A stretch of DNA of 6,284 nucleotides, taken from NCBI GenBank assembly GCA_948435975.1, contig CAOJHG010000133.1, forward strand, positions 1 to 6,284. The letters run 5' to 3'. Below the pieces are notes generated by a model. The model saw only the letters and a program-made list of their open reading frames with translations. It was not told where the DNA came from and did no database searches. Below, piece by piece: positions 1 through 6,167 of the stretch (positions are counted from its first letter, which is position 1; each line of letters begins with the position of its first letter). This DNA comes from an uncultured Oscillibacter sp. Its GTDB lineage: Bacteria > Bacillota > Clostridia > Oscillospirales > Oscillospiraceae. A program made the position numbers and the translations under genes.

Positions 1-526
1 CAAGCTCACGGAGCAGAATTGCCGCCAGAAAATCCGCCTGCGGATTTACTCGCCCAGCGACAGCCACGTGAAGCTGGAGCTGAAGCAAAAGCAGAATGCC
101 TACCAGAAAAAACAGTCGCTCCTCATCACCCGGACAGACGCCCTGGCCCTGATTGACGGGCGGTACTCCGTTTTGCTGAACTACGGGGACCCCTTCGCCG
201 GGGAGATGTTCACGCGGCTGGCCGGGGCCTGTTACCGTCCCAGGACCATCATTGAATACAGCCGCCGGGCATTTATGGCCAAGGAAAATAACATCCGCCT
301 GACCTTTGACAGCCGCATCCGCGCGCTGGAGGGCAGTTACAGCCTCTTTTCCCCCGCGCTGCCCTGTTATCCGGTCATGCCTGGGGATCAAGTGATCTTC
401 GAGGTGAAATACAACCAGTTCCTTCTGGGGTATATCATGGATATCATCCGGTGCGTGGACAGGCGGAGCGTCTCCGCCAGCAAATACTGCCTGGGACGGT
501 CCCTCAGCTATCCCCTTTTGGGCTGA
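1..526 (+). CDS. VTC-domain polyphosphate polymerase, C-terminal part (5' end outside window)
   Basis: The reading frame is open from base 2 to the TGA at 524-526, giving 174 residues and no start, so the N-terminal part lies upstream of the window. The visible part matches the VTC domain, the catalytic tunnel of yeast Vtc4, which makes polyphosphate from the gamma-phosphate of ATP. Numbered within the visible fragment, these signatures are present: the basic strand IRLRIY (11-16), KLELKQK (24-30), EYSRRAF (85-91), IRLTFDSRIRA (98-108), the acidic-basic strand FEVKYN (133-138) and the C-terminal SKYCLGR (160-166). From family knowledge, the RxR arginines, the Glu of EVK and the Lys of SKY probably line the phosphate- and metal-binding tunnel. 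There is no membrane segment in this part, so the domain should be cytoplasmic. The GTG at 68 lies inside conserved sequence (SHVKLEL) and is not a start. It is followed after 41 bases by the DUF4956 gene, its common partner. Family call is firm; physiological role is inferred. Confidence 0.9.
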   Translation, partial: KLTEQNCRQKIRLRIYSPSDSHVKLELKQKQNAYQKKQSLLITRTDALALIDGRYSVLLNYGDPFAGEMFTRLAGACYRPRTIIEYSRRAFMAKENNIRLTFDSRIRALEGSYSLFSPALPCYPVMPGDQVIFEVKYNQFLLGYIMDIIRCVDRRSVSASKYCLGRSLSYPLLG

Positions 527-553
527 GGGCGGGAACGCGGCAGAGTCAAAAGA

Positions 554-562
554 AAAGAGGAG
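554..562 (+). promoter_or_regulatory. Ribosome-binding site fixing the DUF4956 start
   Basis: The purine run AAAGAGGAG ends five bases before the ATG at 568. It supports that start over the in-frame ATG at 451, which would overlap the conserved end of the VTC gene by 76 bases and has no comparable Shine-Dalgarno sequence. Confidence 0.75.
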
Positions 563-567
563 CGTTT

Positions 568-1275
568 ATGAGACAGTATCTTTACGGTATGATCAACAGC
601 AGCGGGACCCTCAGCACCCAGGATGTCCTGATCCGGGTTGGGATGTCGATTTTATTCGGAATCGTGATTTTCATCTCCTACCGCATGACCCACGAGGGGT
701 CCATCTACAGCGCCAAGTTCAACATCACCCTGCTGACGCTAACGATCCTGACCACCACGGTCATGACGGTCATCGGCAACAATGTGGCGCTGTCCCTGGG
801 CATGGTAGGCGCGCTGTCCATTGTGCGCTTCCGCACCTCCATCAAGGACAGCCGGGATACCACGTATATCTTCTGGACCATCATCATCGGCATCTGCTGC
901 GGCGTGGGCGACTTTATGGTGGCTGGCATCGGCAGCGCGGGGGTGTTCCTGGTGCTGCTGGTGTTTGGCCGGGTGAAGAACGAAAACCGGATGCTGCTGG
1001 TAATCCGGGGCAGTTATGAGAAGGAGGACGACATCCGCAAGACGGTGTTCGAGTATTTCACCAGGCCCCCCGTGATGAAGGCGGAAAATACCTCCGGCGG
1101 CTCCGTGGAACTGATCTATGAGCTGGACCGCAGGTCCATGATCGCCTCGGCTAAGCGGGAGACGGCCCAGGCCGCCGCCGAGGGGCGGCAGCGGTCCTCC
1201 ATCATCCGGAAGCTGCGGGACCTGGGGGAGATTGAGTATGTAAACGTCGTCGTCCAGAGCGACGAAATCTCCTGA
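568..1275 (+). CDS. DUF4956 family membrane protein
   Basis: A 235-residue protein of the DUF4956 family, whose biochemical function is not established. Hydrophobic segments lie at about residues 22-38, 52-70 and 99-134, the last probably two helices. They surround the family's conserved loop GALSIVRFRTSIKD (81-94), which is rich in Arg, Lys and Asp and is the strongest diagnostic motif. After about residue 140 the chain becomes soluble and mixed alpha/beta (LLVIRGSY, then SVELIYELD, then a basic helix RSSIIRKLRDLG and a final strand EYVNVVVQ), which looks like a small cytoplasmic domain. The ATG at 568 is chosen because of the ribosome-binding site at 554-562. It sits between the VTC polymerase and the CotH-family kinase, a neighbourhood known for this family. 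A role as membrane partner, anchor or channel for the VTC polymerase is plausible but inferred. Its Arg-rich loop could contact phosphate chains. Confidence 0.9.
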   Translation: MRQYLYGMINSSGTLSTQDVLIRVGMSILFGIVIFISYRMTHEGSIYSAKFNITLLTLTILTTTVMTVIGNNVALSLGMVGALSIVRFRTSIKDSRDTTYIFWTIIIGICCGVGDFMVAGIGSAGVFLVLLVFGRVKNENRMLLVIRGSYEKEDDIRKTVFEYFTRPPVMKAENTSGGSVELIYELDRRSMIASAKRETAQAAAEGRQRSSIIRKLRDLGEIEYVNVVVQSDEIS

Positions 1276-1277
1276 CC

Positions 1278-1284
1278 AAAGGGG
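1278..1284 (+). promoter_or_regulatory. Ribosome-binding site of the CotH-family gene
   Basis: AAAGGGG lies seven bases before the ATG at 1292, directly after the DUF4956 stop (1273-1275). It is a weaker Shine-Dalgarno match than those at 4988 and 6151. The stop-to-start gap of 16 bases suggests cotranscription and possibly partial translational coupling. Confidence 0.6.
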
Positions 1285-1291
1285 TACTTTT

Positions 1292-2818
1292 ATGAAGTAC
1301 CGATGGATTTTTGTGCTGGCGGTTTTGGCGGCGCTGGCCCTGTCCGTCCTCGCCAGCGGCATGGAACCGGAGCGTAACCGCGTCCACCAGCATCTGGAGG
1401 CGGCGGAAAAGCTCCCTTGTACAGACCATGACGCCTCTGTCTTCTGCACCCACCTGCCGTTGATGGAGATTACCACCGACGGCCCGGTGCCCGCGCCGTT
1501 CCTGCAAAAAGGGGAGGCCATTTCCGGGAACATCTGGGCGGTGGCCGCCCGCAACCGCAACTATGAAATGGTGGCCGCCACCGTGCGGTACTTTGACAGC
1601 GAGACGGAGAACAACCACCTCGGCGGCCAGCCGGACACCGAGGCGCGGGCCATGTTCCGCATCCGGGGCGCTTCCTCCCGGAATTTCGACAAGAAGAATT
1701 ACCTTTTGAAATTTAAAGAGGCGGATATGGTCCGGAGCCTGGACGTCTCCCTCTCGGGAATGGCGGCGGACGACAGCTGGGCTCTCCACGGGCCCTTTTT
1801 GGACAAGTCCCTCATCCGGAATTACCTCTGTTACAACTTGGCGGGGGAGATCATGGACTACGCGCCCAACGTCCGGTTCTGCGAGCTGTTCCTCAACGGG
1901 GAATACCTGGGCCTTTACCTGCTGACGGAGAAAGTCAGTTACAGCGGAAACGGGCGGATCGGCTTCACGGAAACGGACCCGGACTTGGCGGTTACCTCCT
2001 ACATTCTCCAGGTAGACCGGGGCGCTTCGGACCCCTGGTATGACTTGGAAACCTTTGGGTCTGACAGCTACCTGACCCGGGGGAAGCTGCGCGCCGGACA
2101 GGGCCACATTGAGGTCATCTACCCTGGAAAGACCCTGACGCAGAGTCAGCGCGGCTATATCATTTCGGATTTCTCCCGGTTTGAGAAGGCGCTCTTCTCC
2201 TTCGATTACAACCACCCTGAGCGGGGCTACCGGAAGTACATTGACGTACCGTCCTTCATTGACTTCTTTTTGATCAACGAATTTACGCTGAACTACGACG
2301 CACCAGGCCTGTCTACCTATCTGTACAAGGATGTGAGCGGAAAGCTGAAGATGTGCGTATGGGATTTCGACGCCGCCTTCGACTACTACCTGTATTCCGA
2401 GATCACGCCGGAGACGTTCCGGATTCACAATGCCCTGTGGTTCAAGTACCTGTTCAAGGACCGGGCCTTTGTGGACCAGGTGGTGGACCGTTACAGCCAG
2501 CTTCGGAAGCGCTTTTTCAGTGAGGAATACCTGTTCCAATACATCGACGAGACCGTGGCCTATCTGGGCCCGGCCATTGCGCGCAACTATGAAAAATGGG
2601 GATACAGTTTCAACAGCACCTTTAACGGCACCAGCTATGACTACTTAGAACCCGAGTCCCGCAACGTGCGCAGCTTCGATGCGGCCATCCAGCAGATCAA
2701 GGACACCATCACCCTGCGGCTGGAGCACATGGACAGCAACCTGGAGCGGCTGTACACCCTTTGCCATGAGTCCATGAATAAGCGGTACAATCATGTCACG
2801 GAGGGCGGCGGCGCATGA
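1292..2818 (+). CDS. Secreted CotH-family atypical kinase
   Basis: A 508-residue protein of the CotH family, named after the Bacillus spore-coat protein kinase. Residues 1-22 look like a signal peptide: MKYR, then a hydrophobic core, then a small-residue end (VLASG). There is no lipobox cysteine, so the protein is probably secreted or tethered by an uncleaved signal. CotH signatures run through residues 120-365: RGASSR (125-130), KKNYLLKF (134-141), DDSWALHG (160-167), DKSLIRNYL (171-179), CELFLNGEYLGLYLLTEK (197-214), ILQVDRG (238-244), SFIDFFLINEFTLNYDAPG (321-339), STYLYKD (341-347) and VWDFDAAFD (356-364). By position relative to Bacillus CotH, D336 and one Asp of WDFD (358 or 360) are the likely catalytic and metal-binding residues; this is inferred without an alignment. 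The C-terminal helical part (about 400-490) is usual for long clostridial members. The substrate is unknown. Nothing here points to sporulation; the neighbours suggest the cell surface. The stop overlaps the next start by four bases. Confidence 0.92.
   Translation: MKYRWIFVLAVLAALALSVLASGMEPERNRVHQHLEAAEKLPCTDHDASVFCTHLPLMEITTDGPVPAPFLQKGEAISGNIWAVAARNRNYEMVAATVRYFDSETENNHLGGQPDTEARAMFRIRGASSRNFDKKNYLLKFKEADMVRSLDVSLSGMAADDSWALHGPFLDKSLIRNYLCYNLAGEIMDYAPNVRFCELFLNGEYLGLYLLTEKVSYSGNGRIGFTETDPDLAVTSYILQVDRGASDPWYDLETFGSDSYLTRGKLRAGQGHIEVIYPGKTLTQSQRGYIISDFSRFEKALFSFDYNHPERGYRKYIDVPSFIDFFLINEFTLNYDAPGLSTYLYKDVSGKLKMCVWDFDAAFDYYLYSEITPETFRIHNALWFKYLFKDRAFVDQVVDRYSQLRKRFFSEEYLFQYIDETVAYLGPAIARNYEKWGYSFNSTFNGTSYDYLEPESRNVRSFDAAIQQIKDTITLRLEHMDSNLERLYTLCHESMNKRYNHVTEGGGA
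2800..2805 (+). promoter_or_regulatory. Ribosome-binding site inside the CotH-family gene for the glycosidase
   Basis: GGAGGG lies within the last codons of the CotH-family gene, nine bases before the ATG at 2815. Together with the ATGA stop/start overlap it supports this start and suggests translational coupling of the two genes. Confidence 0.6.
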
Positions 2819-4989
2819 AAAAGTTTTTAATGACCGTGATTCCCGGCGTGCTGTTCCTCTTCCTGCTGGACTGGCTTTACTTCGGCCTGGGAGTCCTGTA
2901 CCTGCCCTCCCGCCAGGCCCCGGCGTATTTCGCCAAGGCGGAGGGGGAGTCGCTGTATCTGGACCAGGGGTCCGGCTATGGGGAATGGGAGGTAAGGGGC
3001 GTCAACCTGGGCCTGGGGAAACCGGGACATTATGCCACCAGCCTGGCGGTTACGAAGGACGAGTACCTGCGCTGGTTCGGGCAGATCAAGGCCATGGGGG
3101 CCAACGTCATCCGCACCTATACTCTGGCGGGGCCGGATTTTTACGAGGCCTTTTATGAATTCAACCGGGAGAACCCAGACCCGCTCTACCTGTTCCATGG
3201 CGTGTGGGTGGACGATTACCTCATTAACTCCTCTTTCAGCGCCCTGGACGAGGAGTTTTCCGAGCCCTTCTTCCGGGACTGCAAGAAAGTCGTGGATGTG
3301 GTTCACGGAAGGCATAAGGAACGGGAGGAGAACTCCCTCTTCTCCCGGTTCTACCGCTGGGACATTTCCCCCTGGGTCTGCGGCTATATTTTAGGCGTGG
3401 AATGGGAGGGGACCCTGGTCACCTACACGGACAAATCCTTCCCCCAGCAAGAGCAGCTGGACGGCGGGTACTTCTATACGGAGGGGGCCAGCAACTTCGA
3501 GATTTTTCTGGCCTCCGCCGGGGAGGAGATGGTGGCTTACGAGACGGAGAAATACGGCGCTCAGCGGATGATCGCCTTCTCCAACTGGCCCACAACCGAT
3601 CCCCTGGCCTATCCGCAGAACCTGACGGAGTACTTCTTAAAGTCCGCTCAGATCGATGTGGAGCATATCCGGTGTAAGGAGGCATTCGGCCCGGGGCAGT
3701 TTGCCTCTTACCACATGTATCCCTATTACCCGGATTACTACAGCTTCCTGCCCGTCCATGAGGAAAACACCTACCTGCAATACCTGCGGGACATCAACGA
3801 ACACCACGCCATGCCCGTGGTCATCTCCGAGTTTGGCGTACCCTCCTCCCGGGGCATGGCGGCCCGGGAGGACAGCCTGGGCCGGAACCAGGGAAACCTG
3901 AGCGAGACCCAGCAGGGGGAGGCCCTGGTTTCCATGTACCGGGATATCCGGGCGGCGGGCAGCGCCGGGGGGATTGTGTTCACCTGGCAGGACGAGTGGT
4001 TTAAGCGGACCTGGAACACCATGGCCAACGTGGACCTCACCGCCACCCCCTATTGGAGCGATTACCAGACCAACGAGCAGTACTTCGGCCTGCTGTCCTT
4101 TGACCCGGGGGAGGAGGAGAGCGCCTGTTACCCCGACGGGGACAAGTCGGAATGGACGGAAGGGGACTTGGTTTCTGAGCAGGACGGCGTCCGGCTGTCC
4201 ATGCGCTATGACGAGCGGTACCTCTATTTCCTGGTGGAACAGGAGGGCTTCGACCTCCAGGCGGACAAGCTCTATATCCCCATCGACACCACGCCCAAGA
4301 GCGGCTCCTCCCGGGCCGGGAACCTGGGCGTGGAGATGGACCGGGAGGCGGACTTCGTGGTGGAGCTGGACGGGCGGGATAACAGCCGGATATGGGTGCA
4401 GGAGTACTACGACGGCATCGAGGCGCTGTTTTACGACAAGATCACGCCTTGGGACTTGTTCTCCCAGACCTTCCCGGAGCGGGATACGGACACGTTCGTG
4501 AAAATCCGGCTCTTGATTCAAAAGGACCTTTACTTTGTGCGGGACAGCCTGGAGGACCAGAACTATCTGGATGACAAGTCCATTCCCTACGCGGAGTATG
4601 ACCAGCGGAATCCCATGCACTACAGCCGCATGGAGAATTACGAAACCGGAAAGCTGGCCTATGGCAACGGCAACCCCAACCGGCCGGACTTTCATTCCCT
4701 GGCCGACTTCTGCGCTGGGGACGGCTTTGTGGAACTGCGCCTGCCCTGGCAGCTGCTGAACGTTGCCGATCCCTCCCGCATGAATATCCATGACGACTAC
4801 TACGCGCACTACGGGGTGGAGTACCTGCACATAGAGCACCTGTACGCCGGGGCAGGGGACGGGACCGGACGGATCGCAATGGAGCCCTTTGCCCTGGAGC
4901 CCCTGGGCCGCCGTCCAGAGTTCCACGAACGGCTGAAGGTGTCCTATTACATGCTGCGGGCGCTCTGGACGGAATATCCCGCTGCTTAG
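2815..4989 (+). CDS. Membrane-anchored GH-A clan-like glycoside hydrolase with C-terminal CBM9-like domain
   Basis: A 724-residue protein that appears to be an extracellular, membrane-tethered glycosidase or transglycosidase. MKK followed by a hydrophobic stretch (about 5-30) is a signal anchor with the bulk outside. Residues 55-420 read like a TIM barrel of the GH2/GH5 type: EVRGVNLG (59-66), the helix and strand IKAMGANVIRTYT (91-103), GYILGVEWEG (190-199), SYHMYPYYP (298-306), VVISEFGVPSSRG (335-347) and GGIVFTWQDEW (385-395). E339 in ISEFG is the expected nucleophile; E196 or E198 is the candidate acid/base, although the usual preceding Asn is missing. Residues from about 440 to 700 resemble a CBM9/DOMON-like beta-sandwich (VRLSMRYDERYLYFLVE at 459-475, LYIPIDTTPKSG at 486-497, ADFVVELDG at 512-520). 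I cannot assign a GH family or substrate. In this context, trimming or transfer of a surface polysaccharide made by the neighbouring glycosyltransferase is the best inference. Confidence 0.82.
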   Translation: MKKFLMTVIPGVLFLFLLDWLYFGLGVLYLPSRQAPAYFAKAEGESLYLDQGSGYGEWEVRGVNLGLGKPGHYATSLAVTKDEYLRWFGQIKAMGANVIRTYTLAGPDFYEAFYEFNRENPDPLYLFHGVWVDDYLINSSFSALDEEFSEPFFRDCKKVVDVVHGRHKEREENSLFSRFYRWDISPWVCGYILGVEWEGTLVTYTDKSFPQQEQLDGGYFYTEGASNFEIFLASAGEEMVAYETEKYGAQRMIAFSNWPTTDPLAYPQNLTEYFLKSAQIDVEHIRCKEAFGPGQFASYHMYPYYPDYYSFLPVHEENTYLQYLRDINEHHAMPVVISEFGVPSSRGMAAREDSLGRNQGNLSETQQGEALVSMYRDIRAAGSAGGIVFTWQDEWFKRTWNTMANVDLTATPYWSDYQTNEQYFGLLSFDPGEEESACYPDGDKSEWTEGDLVSEQDGVRLSMRYDERYLYFLVEQEGFDLQADKLYIPIDTTPKSGSSRAGNLGVEMDREADFVVELDGRDNSRIWVQEYYDGIEALFYDKITPWDLFSQTFPERDTDTFVKIRLLIQKDLYFVRDSLEDQNYLDDKSIPYAEYDQRNPMHYSRMENYETGKLAYGNGNPNRPDFHSLADFCAGDGFVELRLPWQLLNVADPSRMNIHDDYYAHYGVEYLHIEHLYAGAGDGTGRIAMEPFALEPLGRRPEFHERLKVSYYMLRALWTEYPAA

Positions 4990-4993
4990 GAGG
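4988..4993 (+). promoter_or_regulatory. Perfect AGGAGG ribosome-binding site for a GTG start
   Basis: AGGAGG begins inside the TAG stop of the glycosidase gene (4987-4989) and lies six bases before the GTG at 5000. It decides the non-ATG start of the HEAT-repeat gene, because the hydrophobic N-terminus begins immediately after that GTG. Confidence 0.8.
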
Positions 4994-4999
4994 AGAAAC

Positions 5000-6151
5000 G
5001 TGAGTATTATTGTTGAGATTTATTTGATCGTATGCGTCTTGCTGCTGCTGTTTGACATTTTGTTCCTGGTGCTGAAAAACTACCGGAACCAGGAATTTTA
5101 CCCCAAAAACCACGGCTTGGAGGAAAATATCCGGGAGGAAATCCGCATTCACCGGCAGTCCGGGGCCTTCTCCCCGGACTTTGAGGCGGACCTGGGCGGA
5201 AAGCTGGGCAAAATCCGGAATCTCATCACCTTGATGGATGTGCTGAGCGGGGAGCGGGACGCGGCGGACTGGTTCCGCCCCGCCGTCTTTGCGCAGATTG
5301 AGGAATACCAGAAGAAGACCGATTACGAACAGGCCTATTACGCCTACGTGGTCTCCCGGTTTGGCTATGCGCGGGAACCCGTCCCGCCGGAGTTTGCCGC
5401 GAAATTCATGGCCTTCCTGGACAGCAAGTCCCTGTATACCTTTGCCAACGCCATGGACGCCCTTTACCAGTTCGGCCAGACGAACCTGCTGCTGGCCGCT
5501 ATGGACAAAGTGGACGAACGCCAGGGCTTCTACCACCAGAAGCTGCTGGTGGACGGCCTCCTGGCCAGCCGGGCGGACTTCCAGGAGCTGAACCCAGCCC
5601 TGGTGAAGAACTTTAACCAATATTCACCCTTTTTGCAGGAGTGCCTGCTAAACTTCTTCCGGATGACCGGACATGATGCCTCGGCCCTCTGCCTCCGCCT
5701 GATTCAAAACGGGGACCGGACGGACCCGGAGCTCCGCTATAGCGCTATGCGCTATTTTTCCAAATATCCCAACGCCCAGGCCCAGGCCCTGTTCCTGGAG
5801 ACGCTGGGCCGGGAGGAGAGCCCGTGGATGGAACAGATGCTGGCCATCCAGGCCCTGGAACAGACTTCGGACGCCGCCGTCCGGGAGGCGGTTTTGAAAA
5901 AGGTAACCAGCCCCAACTGGTACGTACGCACCAAGGCCATCTCCTACCTGCACCGCTGGGGGCTGACGAAGGAGCAGATTTTCGACATCCTTTACCTGCG
6001 GGATAAATATGCCGACAACGCCCTGTTGTACCAGTACCGCAACGAGAAGGAGCTCTCCCATTACATCATAGACACCATGCAGCTGCTACAGCGGCAGGAC
6101 GAGGCTGTGGAGGAGGCCGTAGACGAGGCCGCCGGGCCCCTGCCGGTATAA
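5000..6151 (+). CDS. Membrane-anchored HEAT-repeat protein
   Basis: A 383-residue protein starting at GTG. Residues 3-25 form one hydrophobic helix, followed at once by positive residues (K26, R29, K36). By the positive-inside rule the long C-terminal part should face the cytoplasm. From about residue 85 it is almost wholly alpha-helical. Residues of about 240-320 show HEAT-like helix pairs: DPELRYSAMRYFSKYPNAQ, then MEQMLAIQALEQTSDAAVREA, then SPNWYVRTKAISYLHRWG. The earlier region (about 100-230) looks like more degenerate helical repeats. There is no catalytic motif. HEAT repeats serve as protein-binding scaffolds, so a scaffold or regulatory partner for the membrane enzyme encoded just downstream is likely, but inferred. 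The tail is acidic and repetitive (DEAV-EEAV-DEAA, 367-378). It lies 10 bases after the glycosidase and 16 before the next start, so it should be cotranscribed with both. No specific gene name is justified. Confidence 0.8.
   Translation: MSIIVEIYLIVCVLLLLFDILFLVLKNYRNQEFYPKNHGLEENIREEIRIHRQSGAFSPDFEADLGGKLGKIRNLITLMDVLSGERDAADWFRPAVFAQIEEYQKKTDYEQAYYAYVVSRFGYAREPVPPEFAAKFMAFLDSKSLYTFANAMDALYQFGQTNLLLAAMDKVDERQGFYHQKLLVDGLLASRADFQELNPALVKNFNQYSPFLQECLLNFFRMTGHDASALCLRLIQNGDRTDPELRYSAMRYFSKYPNAQAQALFLETLGREESPWMEQMLAIQALEQTSDAAVREAVLKKVTSPNWYVRTKAISYLHRWGLTKEQIFDILYLRDKYADNALLYQYRNEKELSHYIIDTMQLLQRQDEAVEEAVDEAAGPLPV
6098..6133 (+). repeat. Three imperfect 12-base tandem repeats in the HEAT-gene tail
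   Basis: Three consecutive 12-base units (6098-6109, 6110-6121, 6122-6133) encode DEAV, EEAV and DEAA. Units differ at a few bases. They form the acidic tail after the last helical repeat and could vary in copy number by slippage. Confidence 0.5.
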
Positions 6152-6157
6152 AGGAGG
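6151..6157 (+). promoter_or_regulatory. Ribosome-binding site of the last, truncated gene
   Basis: AAGGAGG begins at the last base of the HEAT-gene stop codon and lies ten bases before the ATG at 6168. It is a strong match and supports a real gene start despite the window ending 117 bases later. Confidence 0.75.
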
Positions 6158-6167
6158 AAACGCCCAT

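Noticed and set aside
68..70. GTG as a start for the first gene
   Set aside because: Conserved VTC sequence (IRLRIY) continues upstream in frame to the window edge, so this is an internal Val codon.
451..567. Upstream in-frame ATG that would add 39 residues to the DUF4956 protein
   Set aside because: The extension is basic, unlike the family, overlaps the conserved VTC C-terminus and lacks a Shine-Dalgarno sequence; the ATG at 568 has one.
527..567. Possible promoter or terminator in the largest intergenic gap
   Set aside because: The 41-base gap has no convincing -35/-10 pair and no GC hairpin with a T-run; it mostly holds the ribosome-binding site.
739..1560. Minus-strand open frame of 273 codons opposite DUF4956 and the start of the CotH gene
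   Set aside because: Low-complexity His/Asp/Gly-rich translation, no ribosome-binding logic, and it spans two real genes.
1202..2539. Long minus-strand open frame of 445 codons opposite the CotH-family gene
   Set aside because: It lies antisense to a gene with strong family motifs, has a composition typical of GC-rich shadows (runs of Val, Arg, Gly, His) and no recognisable domain.
1292..2818. Reading the CotH-family gene as evidence of a spore-coat locus
   Set aside because: CotH domains are widespread outside spore coats, this one has a secretion signal, and no sporulation gene or sigma-dependent promoter is visible.
3637..4926. Long minus-strand open frame of 429 codons opposite the glycosidase
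   Set aside because: Same shadow pattern; its Val/Leu/Pro/Gly-rich translation resembles no protein family, and the + strand is clearly coding.
4442..5620. Minus-strand open frame of 392 codons crossing the glycosidase/HEAT junction
   Set aside because: It is antisense to two real genes and its Arg/Pro/Ser-rich part is typical of a non-coding frame.
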